Notes under the pieces: model-generated | What the model was told of the DNA's origin: nothing | The model's database searches: none | The model's input: the letters and a program-made list of their open reading frames with translations, nothing else | Translations under genes and position numbers: made by a program | Shown here: piece by piece, positions 1-9,063 of the stretch | Position numbering within the stretch: the stretch's first letter is position 1 | Layout: every line of letters starts with the position of its first letter | Assembly: GCA_025655595.1 (NCBI GenBank) | Contig: JAHXIO010000006.1 | Coordinates: 310,001-374,000, forward strand | Length of the DNA stretch: 64,000 nucleotides | From: Candidatus Thiodiazotropha sp. (ex Monitilora ramsayi) | GTDB taxonomy: Bacteria > Pseudomonadota > Gammaproteobacteria > Chromatiales > Chromatiaceae | Direction of reading: 5' to 3'

Positions 1-1477
1 TGGCGTCCGGATTGAGAGTTTGACTTAGCTTTTCGAACAGGATCGCGGCATTGATACCCTTGCCCCTGTCATCCCGGGTTCGGCGGCTCTTCTCTTCGCG
101 CCAGATAGCCCAGCGTGCGGCCACATCCCCGCGTTGGTCCTCAGTATCGGTCTTCCCTGTCAGGGCCTGGGTCAGTGCATCCGCTGTAACACCGATCTCA
201 CCCCAGACCGGCACATCGATCGCATGGAACTTGGCCAGGGTCATCAGATCGTAGTCCACCTGGATCGTCGGACGTTTGGTAGTGATGCCGGTGTGGTTGC
301 TGAAGCTGGCGCCGAAGACCAGCAAAGCATCGGACTCATTCATCAGCCAACTGGCGATGGGGGTGCCGCTGCGCCCCAGGACGCCGCCGGCCAGGGGGTG
401 CCGGTCCGAGATCTGTCCTTTGGCTTTGAAGGTGGTGATCACCGGCGCGTTGAGCTGCTCCGCCAGGTTGATCACCGCATCCATCTGGAAACGTGCGCCA
501 TGGCCCACCACGATTACCGGCCGTTTACTCCTCTCCATAAGCTCGGTGGCGGCCTGTAGTGCCTCTTGGGCTGGGGAGATATTTCGTGACGGCAATCGTC
601 CCTCCGGCGTGCCTGCGGACGGGGGGTCGGTCAGCTCCCTTTTCGGGACCTCGTCCGGGAAGATCAGGTGCGACACGCCCCGGTTGAGGATGGCGCTTTT
701 GCAGGCCAGATTCATCAGCTCCGTATGGCGGCTGTCGTGCATCACTGTCTGCGACCACTGGGCAACCTTGCCGAAGGCGCCTACCTGGTCGATCTCCTGG
801 AAGGCGCCGGGCCCCAGTACCTGAGTCTCCACTTGACCCGTAAGCGCAACCACTGGGGCGCGATCCACATTGGCGTCCCACAGCCCGGTCAGCAGATTGG
901 TGGCGCCCGGTCCGGCGATCGCCAGACAGGCCGCGGGTCTACCGGTCAGTTTGCCATAGGCGGAGCAGGCAAAGGCAGCGGCCCCCTCGTGGCGGATACC
1001 GTAGTAGGTGAGGCGTTCGGCGCGCTCCTGGATTCGTAGCGCATCGGCCACGCCCAGATTCGAGTGCCCCACCATGCCGAAGACCTGCTTGACGCCCCAG
1101 TTGGTCAGCGTCTCCATCATCAGGTCGCCCACGGTGGTGACGTGGGTCTCTTCCGGCGTCAGGCCCACGTAGATGCCGTCGTCCCGGATCTCCACTGGGA
1201 AGGTCTGCACGCCATCGTCGAAGCCGGGGGCTTTGCCGGTGACCGGATCGTAGTCCCACCCGTGCCAGGGGCAACGCAGCAGGCCGTTTTCTATGGAGCC
1301 TTCACCTAGAGGTCCCCCCTGATGCGGGCACTTGTTATCCAGCGCACCGTACTCCCCTTCGTGGTGGCTCATACAGAGGGTCTTCTTCCTGCAGGTCACT
1401 GTAGTGACCCGGCCTTCGGGCAGTTCGTCTTTTGACAGCACTTTATGCCAGACGAGCGTCTCGCTTTTATCGTTCAT
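1..1477 (-). CDS. Rieske-ThDP enzyme fusion (pyruvate-oxidase-like), C-terminus cut by window edge
   Basis: The reading frame is open from an ATG at 1477, behind a GAGGAGA ribosome site, to the left edge (about 492 codons), and I read no stop codon in it. Residues 1-105 form a Rieske [2Fe-2S] domain with ligands C50-x-H52 and C69-x2-H72. From about residue 115 comes a thiamine-diphosphate-enzyme N-terminal domain: the motif YYGIRHEGAAAFA places the cofactor-activating Glu at 164, followed by GPGATN and the POX-like GAFQE. A middle domain follows (VIVVGHGARF onward); the cofactor-binding C-terminal domain lies outside the window. The core resembles pyruvate oxidase or PoxB and acetolactate-synthase relatives, so decarboxylation of a 2-oxo acid with electrons passed to the Rieske centre is plausible, but the substrate is unknown. 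It lies 28 nt downstream of another Rieske fusion gene and is probably co-transcribed with it. No signal peptide is seen, so it should be cytoplasmic. Confidence 0.85.
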   Translation of the reverse strand, partial: MNDKSETLVWHKVLSKDELPEGRVTTVTCRKKTLCMSHHEGEYGALDNKCPHQGGPLGEGSIENGLLRCPWHGWDYDPVTGKAPGFDDGVQTFPVEIRDDGIYVGLTPEETHVTTVGDLMMETLTNWGVKQVFGMVGHSNLGVADALRIQERAERLTYYGIRHEGAAAFACSAYGKLTGRPAACLAIAGPGATNLLTGLWDANVDRAPVVALTGQVETQVLGPGAFQEIDQVGAFGKVAQWSQTVMHDSRHTELMNLACKSAILNRGVSHLIFPDEVPKRELTDPPSAGTPEGRLPSRNISPAQEALQAATELMERSKRPVIVVGHGARFQMDAVINLAEQLNAPVITTFKAKGQISDRHPLAGGVLGRSGTPIASWLMNESDALLVFGASFSNHTGITTKRPTIQVDYDLMTLAKFHAIDVPVWGEIGVTADALTQALTGKTDTEDQRGDVAARWAIWREEKSRRTRDDRGKGINAAILFEKLSQTLNPDA

Positions 1478-1505
1478 GGTGATCTCCTCGGCACGTTGTT
1501 ATCTG

Positions 1506-3125
1506 TTAATCCCGTGAGACGCCGGCGTAAGCGATACCGGTCAGATGGGTCATCTCCCGGTCGAAGGTGGTCAGGTCATCGATACAGAATTTGTTCAGAT
1601 GGTCGTGACCGCAGGCTCTTGCCATCACCTGCATCAGCTCGGTAGAGGCGCGGAAGAAGTTGTTGAGCTGTTTGGCCCCCTTCTCGATTTTTAGGCGCCG
1701 ACGTAATTTGGGTTGTTGGGTTGCGATACCGACAGGGCAGTTGTTGGTATGGCAAGCCCGCATACCGAGGCAACCAATGGCCTGCAAGGCAGAGTTGGAG
1801 AGGGCGATGGCATCTGCACCCAGTGCCATTGCCTTGATGAAGTCTGCAGGCAGTCGCAGTCCGCCGGTTATCACCAGTGAAACATCGTTACGTCCCTTGC
1901 TATCCAGATAGCGACGGGCGCGCGCCAGTGCGGGGATGGTGGGAACAGAGATGTTGTCACGAAAGATCAACGGCGCGGCTCCGGTGCCACCACCGCGACC
2001 GTCGAGGATGATGTAGTCCACGCCGATCTGCAGCGCTGCTTCGATATCGCGCTCGATGTGCTGGGCCGAGAGTTTGATGCCGATGGGGATGCCGCCGGTC
2101 GCCTCGCGAACCTCATTGGCAAAGCGGCGATAGTCATCCGTATGCTCCCAGTCAGGAAAGCGGGAGGGGGAGATGGCCGCTTCACCCTCATTAAGGCCTC
2201 GAACTTCGGCGATCCGCCCCTTTACCTTGTTGCCGGGCAGGTGGCCACCGGTACCGGTCTTGGCGCCCTGGCCACCTTTGAAATGAAATGCCTGACACTG
2301 TTTGACCTTGTCCATCGAGTAGCCGAAGCGGGCCGATGCGAGCTCATAAAGGTAGCGACTGTTTGCCGCTTGCTCATCGGCCAGCATGCCGCCCTCGCCG
2401 GAACAGATACCGGTACCGGCCATTTCGGCCCCCATGGCCAGAGCCACCTTGGCCTCCTCGGAGAGGGCGCCGAAGCTCATGTCGGAGACAAACAGAGGGC
2501 GATCCAGGATCAGCGGCTTGTTGGCGCTGGGTCCGATAACGACTTCTGTGCCGACCGGGTGTTCATCCAACAAAGGGACTTTATGCAGTTGCGCGGTCAG
2601 TAGCTGAATCTTTTCCCACTTCGGTAACTCATCCCGGGGGACGCCCATGGCGCTGACACGGCCGTGGTGACCAACTTCCGACAGGCCATGTTCCGCCAAG
2701 TGCTGAATGTATTTGTAGTGGGGCTCTTCTTTACCGCCATGATGGTCTTTGTATAACCCCTGGTAACTCTCCCTGTCATAGGGTTGTGGGTTTTTCTCCG
2801 CCCAGGCACTTATCTCATCCTCATCGACCCAGACCTTGCCATCCTCCACCCAGGCACTGAATCGGTGAAGTTGTTCCTCGGGATTGTAAGCGCTGATCCC
2901 TGATCGATAGTCGTAATCCCAATCGTGCAGACCGCATATGAGATTGTTACCTTCGATACGCCCGTCCGACATCAGCGCACCACGATGCGCACAGCGCCCG
3001 TAAAGCACTGAGACATCCTCGCCTTCCTGCCATCGAACAATGACCAGGTCGACGTCAGAGACCAGTGCGTAGGCAGGTGCCAGAGGTTTCAATTCATCCC
3101 AAGAAGCAATGGCGGTTTTTTTCAT
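1506..3125 (-). CDS. Rieske domain-glutamate synthase-like FMN/3Fe-4S protein
   Basis: The 539-residue protein has two modules. Residues 1-95 are a Rieske domain (C45-x-H47, C64-x2-H67). Residues from about 170 to 480 match the FMN-binding alpha/beta-barrel of glutamate synthase (GltB central domain), including DGRGGGTGAAP and the 3Fe-4S motif CLGMRACHTNNCPVG (C452, C458, C463; spacing Cx5Cx4C as in GltB). The glutaminase domain of true GltB is absent, so this is a stand-alone GltS-like oxidoreductase, not a complete glutamate synthase. The Rieske domain replaces the usual electron-donor partner, which suggests electrons flow between the Rieske centre and FMN/3Fe-4S. The gene after it also starts with a Rieske domain. 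Substrate unknown; the family assignment is firm. Confidence 0.9.
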   Translation of the reverse strand: MKKTAIASWDELKPLAPAYALVSDVDLVIVRWQEGEDVSVLYGRCAHRGALMSDGRIEGNNLICGLHDWDYDYRSGISAYNPEEQLHRFSAWVEDGKVWVDEDEISAWAEKNPQPYDRESYQGLYKDHHGGKEEPHYKYIQHLAEHGLSEVGHHGRVSAMGVPRDELPKWEKIQLLTAQLHKVPLLDEHPVGTEVVIGPSANKPLILDRPLFVSDMSFGALSEEAKVALAMGAEMAGTGICSGEGGMLADEQAANSRYLYELASARFGYSMDKVKQCQAFHFKGGQGAKTGTGGHLPGNKVKGRIAEVRGLNEGEAAISPSRFPDWEHTDDYRRFANEVREATGGIPIGIKLSAQHIERDIEAALQIGVDYIILDGRGGGTGAAPLIFRDNISVPTIPALARARRYLDSKGRNDVSLVITGGLRLPADFIKAMALGADAIALSNSALQAIGCLGMRACHTNNCPVGIATQQPKLRRRLKIEKGAKQLNNFFRASTELMQVMARACGHDHLNKFCIDDLTTFDREMTHLTGIAYAGVSRD

Positions 3126-3687
3126 TCGATTTTCCCGATTTGAGTTGTTTGTTAATCATGTGGCTGTCTTATCTAGGTTAGACCAAGAATGCAGGGCACA
3201 GATGTCTAACTGAGGCAGACTGGGCATAGGGTTGCCTGCAAGTCTGACTGCCGTCATTGGCGAACTGGGACTTGTCCCGGATTTTTCAGGCAAAGCGCTC
3301 CATGTGGCCATTTACAGACTGTGGTCATATTTAATATCTCAAGATTTTTTACTTGAAAATTTTGAGAGAGTGCTGTTGTGCATCTTTTTGTTTTTCAATA
3401 ATACGGATGATTGATTGAGTTGGATTCAACGGACATATCATGCGTGTGTTTATGTGAGGAAAAGGGGTGGTTTTGATTGAATGCCATTCAAGTTTCAGAA
3501 AAGCGGTTTAGACAGGAAGGCGCAAAATTCATGGCGGTTTCTGTGATTGAAACTTGGTATGTTGATCGTTTTCCGACTGATCCAGGGTATAAGCTATATT
3601 GGTTGGATAGATTCTCCATTCCCTGCATGGGCTTCATGTAACAATCAAGGCACGAGCAATCCATGAGGGAGAGCCAGGTAACAAGCT
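3126..3687. other. intergenic region, 562 bp, no gene seen
   Basis: This divergent gap lies between the Rieske operon (minus) and the alkyltransferase-like gene (plus), so promoters for both should lie here. A 60-codon frame at 3232-3414 has no ribosome site or family resemblance and I do not call it. Confidence 0.6.
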
Positions 3688-3996
3688 ATGGCCAGTGAAG
3701 AATTGCGAACGGTTTTCTACACTACTTTGGCAGCTGTTCCGCCAGGGCGATATTGTAGTTATGGGGATATGGCAAAGCTCTCCGGAGTGCATGTTCGGCA
3801 GGTGTTGGCATGGCTTCGTGCGCTGCCAAGGGGGAGCAATCTTCCCTGGTATCGTTTAGTCACCAGCCAACGACGGATCGCCGATTACCCCGGCAATCAG
3901 GAGCAGTATCGGCTACTGGCGTGTGAAGGGGTGTTGCCTGAAGCAAATGGTCGTTTGCCATGTCATCTTAGGTGGCCTGATCAAACATCCCAATAA
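3688..3996 (+). CDS. alkyltransferase-like protein (ATL), DNA alkylation lesion sensor
   Basis: The 102-residue protein matches the DNA-binding domain of O6-alkylguanine-DNA methyltransferases. The reactive Cys of the PCHR motif is replaced: LPWYRLV has Trp at position 54, the hallmark of alkyltransferase-like proteins, which bind O6-alkylguanine, flip it out and hand it to nucleotide excision repair. The helix-turn-helix segment (GDMAKLSGVHVRQV, residues 26-39) and the small size fit the family. It has its own ATG after a modest AGGTAAC signal. A DUF488 gene follows 35 nt later in the same direction. The missing acceptor Cys is a family property here, not a defect. Confidence 0.85.
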   Translation: MASEELRTVFYTTLAAVPPGRYCSYGDMAKLSGVHVRQVLAWLRALPRGSNLPWYRLVTSQRRIADYPGNQEQYRLLACEGVLPEANGRLPCHLRWPDQTSQ

Positions 3997-4031
3997 CAGT
4001 AATCTGCCAGTGGATAGAATGTTAATTCTCA

Positions 4032-4409
4032 ATGCATAGTGAACTCATCACAATCCGGGTGAAAAGGGTATACGATCCCCCTGATCGTTTGGATGGGCGT
4101 CGTATTCTCGTTGATCGTTTATGGCCGCGCGGCCTTTCAAAGGAGAAGGCGGAGGTCGACGTCTGGCTGAAAGAGATATCGCCATCAACCGAACTTCGCA
4201 GATGGTATGGCCATGACCCCAAGAAGTGGGATGAGTTCAAGCGTCGGTATTATAAAGAGTTGACGTTGAACCCAGATGGAATTGAACGGTTTAAGAATGA
4301 AGTGATATCAGGTGTCGTAACACTTCTCTATGGGTCGAAGGAAGAAAGGCTGAACAATGCAGTTGCATTAAAGGAATTCATGGATTCAATGATGAAGGGC
4401 AGGTCATGA
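4032..4409 (+). CDS. DUF488 (YeaO-like) protein
   Basis: The 125-residue protein shows the typical DUF488 N-terminus: an R-V-K-R-V-Y-D start, then [14 protein letters not shown] (residues 23-36), then the W[14 protein letters not shown] segment near residue 50. The family is widespread and small, without an established biochemical role. It lies 35 nt after the alkyltransferase-like gene and probably shares its transcript. Its end overlaps the end of the convergent gene by 6 nt. Confidence 0.85.
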   Translation: MHSELITIRVKRVYDPPDRLDGRRILVDRLWPRGLSKEKAEVDVWLKEISPSTELRRWYGHDPKKWDEFKRRYYKELTLNPDGIERFKNEVISGVVTLLYGSKEERLNNAVALKEFMDSMMKGRS

Positions 4410-4976
4410 TTGGCTGTCAAGGCTTGATGCAATCTCATCTGGTGTTCCCCTGCAACTGTTTTTACGGCTGTGGTATGGAAGTGGTTCTGCTTTGGGATGC
4501 ATCCCTTTCAGCAGGCGTATGTGTACATGTAGTTGATTGTTGTGAAATACCCTCAAGTCAACCATTTGGTCCGTGTGTTCCATATCGAGTGTAAGAAATT
4601 TTAGAGACGGTGTAAGAAACTTAATTATTCGATCTCCTGATGAACTGGAGACAAGATATATAGGTTTGCGATTACCGTTGAAGGTGGAAAGGAATCTCAG
4701 ACGGAGAGTTTCAAGGTCTCTGATAAAGATCCAATAGTGAAGAGATGCCCCCGTTTTCGCTACCCCGGCGACAGTGCTGTCACTACAGGTGTGGAAGATG
4801 ATGTCGTAATCCATCGGACCCACGGGTGTAATGATGGCTTCACCATTCCAGTAGCCAGGTAGTTTTTGTAGGATCTCACCGTTCTTCTCTTCTGCAGGCT
4901 GGCTGCTCTCAGCGACCACTGTCTGGGATTGCAACAGCAGCCACGCAGTCATCATCTGACAAAAGAAATATTTCAA
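4404..4976 (-). CDS. secreted hypothetical protein
   Basis: The 190-residue protein starts with a likely Sec signal peptide (residues 1-22, cut after VVA). The mature part has a lone [18 protein letters not shown] stretch and otherwise alternating hydrophobic beta-strand character, as in lipocalin-like or calycin-like periplasmic proteins, but I recognise no named family. It converges with the DUF488 gene. The next minus-strand gene upstream is also secreted (pentapeptide repeats), 58 nt away, so the two may form an operon. Confidence 0.7.
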   Translation of the reverse strand: MKYFFCQMMTAWLLLQSQTVVAESSQPAEEKNGEILQKLPGYWNGEAIITPVGPMDYDIIFHTCSDSTVAGVAKTGASLHYWIFIRDLETLRLRFLSTFNGNRKPIYLVSSSSGDRIIKFLTPSLKFLTLDMEHTDQMVDLRVFHNNQLHVHIRLLKGMHPKAEPLPYHSRKNSCRGTPDEIASSLDSQS

Positions 4977-5034
4977 GGTAACGGCATTTCAACCCGGTTT
5001 GCTGAGATGGTATCGTTTTGCGTACAGCTACAGG

Positions 5035-5562
5035 CTATCGGCACTCGCCAATCGAATTCTTTGCGCAGATGCGACCGTCAGTCCAGGTTGCACCGTCGAG
5101 TTTGGCTTCTATCAGAATAGCGCCTACCAAGTTGGCTCCCCGAAGGTCTGCACCGCTCAGATCGGCATCGAAAAGGCTTGCGCCGCTCAGGTTTGCGAAC
5201 ATTAACTTGGCATTCTGTAGATTGACACCATGTAGATGAGCGTACTCGAGGTTGGTCAGTGTGAGATTGGTGTCCTTAAGATTGGCCAGCTGGAAAATCG
5301 AGCGTGAGAAGTTGGCTCGCTGGAAGTTGGATCTGTCAAGGCGGGCGGAAGCCAGTGAAGATTCGTGCATATCCACACCGGGTGCATCCAAGTCGATCAG
5401 GATCGCCCATGAGCACTGTGCCTCGGGTGTCAGTTCGCAGACGGTATTGACATAAGCTGTCTCGGTGATGTTTTCAGTCCAGGCGGTTGTCTGCAAGGAC
5501 CATAGGCAGGAGAAGAGGAAAACGGCTACCTGGGCGGTAAATCCGGTGGTTGACTGGTGCAT
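5035..5562 (-). CDS. secreted pentapeptide-repeat protein
   Basis: The 175-residue protein has an N-terminal signal segment (residues 1-28) and then, from about residue 65, at least fifteen consecutive pentapeptide units of the A(D/N)LxX type, for example ADLSG and ANLVG. These fold into a right-handed quadrilateral beta-helix. A C-terminal cap with DGATWTDGRIC and ECR follows, a common ending in this family (last coil plus Cys pair). Function is unknown: such exported proteins are structural or binding scaffolds. The fold call is secure, the role is not. Confidence 0.85.
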   Translation of the reverse strand: MHQSTTGFTAQVAVFLFSCLWSLQTTAWTENITETAYVNTVCELTPEAQCSWAILIDLDAPGVDMHESSLASARLDRSNFQRANFSRSIFQLANLKDTNLTLTNLEYAHLHGVNLQNAKLMFANLSGASLFDADLSGADLRGANLVGAILIEAKLDGATWTDGRICAKNSIGECR

Positions 5563-5881
5563 AGTTCGCTCCCTGGTGTGAAGTTAGATATCGCGTATCT
5601 ACTGCAGGGCCGCGATAGTGTTGGCCTAATTCAGATTCAACAACTATTGAGAGTAGGTCAGTTCGCCTATTTTGTGTATAGCATCAGATTTGCGTTTGAC
5701 CTATAACAATTAGCATATGCTTCTATGCCAAAATAATTCCAATCGCCCCCATCCTCTGCTGCCTGTATTGGGGGCGTAATGATTGTTCACAAATCCCATC
5801 TCATAGTTATGACCTAATAGAACGGGGTTCCGGTCGTGCAGCGGTGCAGAATAACAGTTAATCAGTCATGGGAAGTCATAC
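5563..5881. other. divergent intergenic region, 319 bp
   Basis: It separates the pentapeptide gene (minus) from the small lipoprotein gene (plus). No gene or strong repeat is seen. Confidence 0.5.
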
Positions 5882-6058
5882 ATGAAAACACGATACATGC
5901 GTATCCTGTCTGTTTTAGCGGGTCTACTGATTTTGTCTCTCTCGGGTTGCGCACAGGTCGGCAGCGAGCGCTGGTGCAACAACATGAAAGAGAAAGCAAA
6001 AGCCGACTGGACGGCAAATGAAGCCGCGGATTTTGCCAAGCACTGTCTCTTGAAGTAA
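5882..6058 (+). CDS. DUF3012-type small lipoprotein
   Basis: This 58-residue frame has a lipoprotein signal peptide ending in LSLSGC (lipobox Cys near residue 23). A short mature part follows with WCNNMKEKAKADWTANEAA and a final FAKHC, the signature of the DUF3012 family of small proteobacterial lipoproteins. It should be anchored to a membrane from the periplasm. It lies 10 nt before a small membrane stress protein gene and is probably co-transcribed with it. No function is established for the family. Confidence 0.85.
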   Translation: MKTRYMRILSVLAGLLILSLSGCAQVGSERWCNNMKEKAKADWTANEAADFAKHCLLK

Positions 6059-6068
6059 GGGGATCGAA

Positions 6069-6323
6069 ATGGATCTGACATCATTGTTGGTATTTCTCGC
6101 CATTGGTGCCGTTGCCGGTTGGCTTGCCGGCAACATCATGCGTGGCGGAGGATTCGGTCTGCTGATCAATATCGTCATCGGAGTCGTCGGCGCCGTGATT
6201 GGGGGTTGGGTTTTTGGCCTGCTCGGGATTTCGGTCAATGGATTGATCGGCTCACTGGTGACGGCAGTTGCGGGTGCGGTATTGCTGTTGTTTGTGATGG
6301 GGTTGATCAAGAATACATCCTGA
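6069..6323 (+). CDS. GlsB/YeaQ/YmgE-type small membrane protein
   Basis: The 84-residue, very hydrophobic protein has three predicted membrane helices and the Gly-rich pattern of the transglycosylase-associated (GlsB/YeaQ/YmgE) family: GAVAGWLAGNIMRGGGFG near the first helix and GVVGAVIGGWVFGLLG in the second. Members are small inner-membrane proteins often induced by stress; the mechanism is unknown. It follows the DUF3012 lipoprotein gene by 10 nt with its own GGGGATCG signal. Confidence 0.9.
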   Translation: MDLTSLLVFLAIGAVAGWLAGNIMRGGGFGLLINIVIGVVGAVIGGWVFGLLGISVNGLIGSLVTAVAGAVLLLFVMGLIKNTS

Positions 6324-6402
6324 TCAATCATGGGCTTTCTCTGAGTCCCAGATAGGGTCAGGGAGTGATTACCACGCTGACCTTTTTTTTCGATGATCCC
6401 AC

Positions 6403-6930
6403 TCAATGCAGGGCTTTCCCCAGTCGCCGTTTCTCCCGGTCGTAGAGTCCGATCAGGACCGCATCCCCATTCTTGTTCACCCGAAGTTCGCCATAGCGGG
6501 CGTCGCTATAGGTTTTCCATTCGCCTTCTTCGAAAAAGAAGGCATCACTGGCCAGCCTGACCGAATCACCACGTTTTCTGAAGCGCAGAAGCTGTTGTGA
6601 TTCGGCCAGCGGTTGATCCTCATTGAGACCCACAAAGCTGGCTTCACCGGTCGTATCAAGTGATACGATAATCAGGCCGTCGGTGATAGTCGCTTGCATT
6701 GCCGCCGCAGCCACCTGGTCGGCCATGGCATAGCGCAGCGCCATATAGTCCCCCTGCAACAGGGAACGGGGATCCTTCGGCGCCAGTCTCAGCAGCAGGG
6801 TATTGCCCTCATCAATGATCGCCTGCTTGATCGCGATCTGGCTGTTGCCCACGATCAGGATCACAAGGGTCGTCAATACCAGGACAATGAGGCGAAACCT
6901 GTCTGACAAGTGGATGAAGGAATTATGCAT
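6403..6930 (-). CDS. GDYXXLXY-domain membrane-anchored protein
   Basis: The protein has one N-terminal membrane helix (residues 12-30 from the chosen start) and then the family-defining motif GDYMALRY at 60-67. The remainder is an extracytoplasmic beta-rich domain. I chose the ATG at 6930 because a GGAG lies seven bases upstream; earlier in-frame starts (TTG 6945, ATG 6942 and 6936) are possible. It overlaps the preceding DUF4401 gene by 8 nt, so translation is probably coupled. It is the third gene of the commonly seen DUF2157-DUF4401-GDYXXLXY set. Confidence 0.85.
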   Translation of the reverse strand: MHNSFIHLSDRFRLIVLVLTTLVILIVGNSQIAIKQAIIDEGNTLLLRLAPKDPRSLLQGDYMALRYAMADQVAAAAMQATITDGLIIVSLDTTGEASFVGLNEDQPLAESQQLLRFRKRGDSVRLASDAFFFEEGEWKTYSDARYGELRVNKNGDAVLIGLYDREKRRLGKALH

Positions 6931-8020
6931 GGTCATCTCCATCAAACTTGCGAGTTTCGGCCGAACGGAGAATGACCCAGCGTAACAAGAGGGTGGCGAG
7001 ACCGGTGGCGATCAGTGTTGCGGACTTGACCAACATAGTCACTTCGATACCGTAAAAGAACGCGGCCAGGAAGAGTGCGAAGAAACCGATTCCTGCCCCG
7101 GTGTAGGTTATCCGGCCGGAGAGGGTGCCAAGCAGGGTGACGATCAAGCCAAGTAACAGGCCTGGCGCTTGCCAGGCGCAGAGAATGATGATGAGCATCA
7201 GGCCGTAGTACAGCGGCAGCGCCTGTCGATTCTCCGGCGTCGTCATCGACAGCCAGATACAACGGCCCAGCGTGAGAAACAGCAGGCCCAGAAGCATGGT
7301 TGAGATCCAGGGCCTGGGATAGAAGATGAAGTCTGTTTCCAATTCCGGGAGGAGATAGACCGTAGTGAGCAACAGTGTGCCAAAGGCACTCAACATCAGA
7401 CCGTTCATCAAAGGATTGAGGAGTTCGGTATAGCGTCCGGTAACCAGCTTCGGTGTAAGCCTGTAGAGCAGGATCAGGAGGCCGGCAAATGCAGGGCCGA
7501 GCAGTGGCACCAATAGGTTCAACTCCCAAAGATAGAGTAGGGTAGTCAATGAACCGGTGGCAATAAGTACCATCAACACCCGATGCACCCGGTCCGGAAA
7601 GAGAACAAACATCAGGAGGCTCACGAGCAGGGCGATGCTGAAGAATATCTCGAACGCCTCGTGGCCGAGAATCTCTGAGAAGCCATAGGCCAGCAATGCC
7701 TGACCGGCGAGACTGGAGGCCAGCGCGCACTGCACCGGAAAGTCGTGATCCGAGCGGTGACGCAGCAGCGTCGCGGCCCCCATCAGCAACAGGCCGATAA
7801 AGATGGTGCCTCCATCCATCACCAGGGTGAAACTGGTGACGAAACCGATCAACAGCAGGCTGGCCAGCCAGGCTCCGAAGCCGACCATGGTGCGGATATA
7901 CCAGGGTTGAGACTGTGGGGGATGTTGCAGATAGGCGAGTGACACATCATCCGCATCGAGCAGATTCTCTGCCTGTAAGCGGGTTACGATGTCTTGCAAG
8001 GTTACCTGGGCGGCACTCAT
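6923..8020 (-). CDS. DUF4401 multi-pass membrane protein
   Basis: The protein (365 residues from the ATG at 8020) has about ten to twelve hydrophobic helices, with a short soluble N-terminus (LQDIVTRLQAENLL). I prefer this ATG to the one at 8035 because a GGGAGG site precedes it by about seven bases and it forms an ATGA overlap with the stop of the DUF2157 gene. The family is defined by this operon; its function is not established. Leu-rich helices and the N-terminal amphipathic segment are the only clear features. Confidence 0.85.
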   Translation of the reverse strand: MSAAQVTLQDIVTRLQAENLLDADDVSLAYLQHPPQSQPWYIRTMVGFGAWLASLLLIGFVTSFTLVMDGGTIFIGLLLMGAATLLRHRSDHDFPVQCALASSLAGQALLAYGFSEILGHEAFEIFFSIALLVSLLMFVLFPDRVHRVLMVLIATGSLTTLLYLWELNLLVPLLGPAFAGLLILLYRLTPKLVTGRYTELLNPLMNGLMLSAFGTLLLTTVYLLPELETDFIFYPRPWISTMLLGLLFLTLGRCIWLSMTTPENRQALPLYYGLMLIIILCAWQAPGLLLGLIVTLLGTLSGRITYTGAGIGFFALFLAAFFYGIEVTMLVKSATLIATGLATLLLRWVILRSAETRKFDGDDHA

Positions 8021-9063
8021 GGATTGGCCTCCCATCGCTGTGCGACTTCACGTAACCACCAGGCTGCCCCCGCGACCTGTGCCATGACCATCAAGGCCAG
8101 GAGAAGCAAGCTGCCGCTATCCGTCATCAGGTGACGAATGAACAGTGAGGTGATGACCATGATTGCCCCGAGCAGGCTCAGTGTCAGAATAAAGAGATCG
8201 TGTCGCCGGTGTTGATAGTAATAGAGGGCGAGAGCGGTGGCGGCCAGCCACAATATGGGTGAGATCATATGAAGTCCGGACGCGTTCCCGATGCCGGCAG
8301 CGACGATGATGATCAAGGTGGGAATCAGTACCGTGTTCATGATGGCAAAGGCGATGAGACGCGGGAAGAGGCTGCCCTGCATCCAGGAGACCCCATGATG
8401 GTTGCCAAACTCCCATAAGATCAGTGCGGCCAGATTGAAAAGAAAAAGGTAACTGGCCAGAGTCGAATCCATTACAGTGGTTCCCAGCCAGACCAATGGT
8501 CCGAGCAGCCGGGTCAGCTCCCACCAACCATCCGGCGGATGCAACACCTGGGTGTAGTACATGATGATGCTGAGATTCAGGAGCAATTGAAACAGAAGCC
8601 AGAGTCCCGCCTGTCGGCCGATTACCGCCCAGGGCAGGATCAGCAGGGCCCAGGTGAGGAAGAGCCCATAAGGGTCCGCGCCGGTCTGGAAGATCTGTCC
8701 GAATACTGCCAATAAGACACCGGTGAGGAAGGCCGCAGCGAACAGCCCTGTCTTTCCTGCGGGACTATCGATTCCAAATCGCCATGCAATGAGTACCGAG
8801 CCTAGGATTCCGCACTGGATGAGAGTGAACTTCATCCAATGACTGAGCGCGGCCCAGTTCCCGGCAAAGAAAGCCGCGATCCCGGCAACGATCAAGAGTG
8901 CACCCAGAGTCAAAAGAAACCGGTCCATGAGGGTAAACCAACCGGTCCGGTTCGGTGTCAGCCGGGCCAGCGCGACGGCACGACGGTAAGCCTTTTCACT
9001 CAGCTTCAGTCGTCGTGCCATCTCCTGCAGATTGGCGTAACTGGCTTGGATCTCCTTATGCAT
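8017..9063 (-). CDS. DUF2157 multi-pass membrane protein
   Basis: The 348-residue protein starts with a soluble helical region (residues 1-45, L-K-L-S-E-K-A-Y-R-R-A) and then has about ten membrane helices, matching DUF2157 membrane proteins. It is the first gene of a three-gene operon and its stop codon TGA lies inside the ATGA start of the DUF4401 gene. A ribosome site AAGGATG precedes the start. No biochemical role is known for the family. Nothing in the sequence points to a transported substrate. Confidence 0.85.
   Translation of the reverse strand: MHKEIQASYANLQEMARRLKLSEKAYRRAVALARLTPNRTGWFTLMDRFLLTLGALLIVAGIAAFFAGNWAALSHWMKFTLIQCGILGSVLIAWRFGIDSPAGKTGLFAAAFLTGVLLAVFGQIFQTGADPYGLFLTWALLILPWAVIGRQAGLWLLFQLLLNLSIIMYYTQVLHPPDGWWELTRLLGPLVWLGTTVMDSTLASYLFLFNLAALILWEFGNHHGVSWMQGSLFPRLIAFAIMNTVLIPTLIIIVAAGIGNASGLHMISPILWLAATALALYYYQHRRHDLFILTLSLLGAIMVITSLFIRHLMTDSGSLLLLALMVMAQVAGAAWWLREVAQRWEANP

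Noticed and set aside
134-1309. Several plus-strand open frames across the first 1.3 kb
   Set aside because: They are shadows of the minus-strand Rieske-ThDP gene, which has a continuous frame with clear motifs.
3232-3414. 60-codon plus-strand frame
   Set aside because: No ribosome site, no family resemblance, phenylalanine-rich end typical of AT-rich non-coding DNA.
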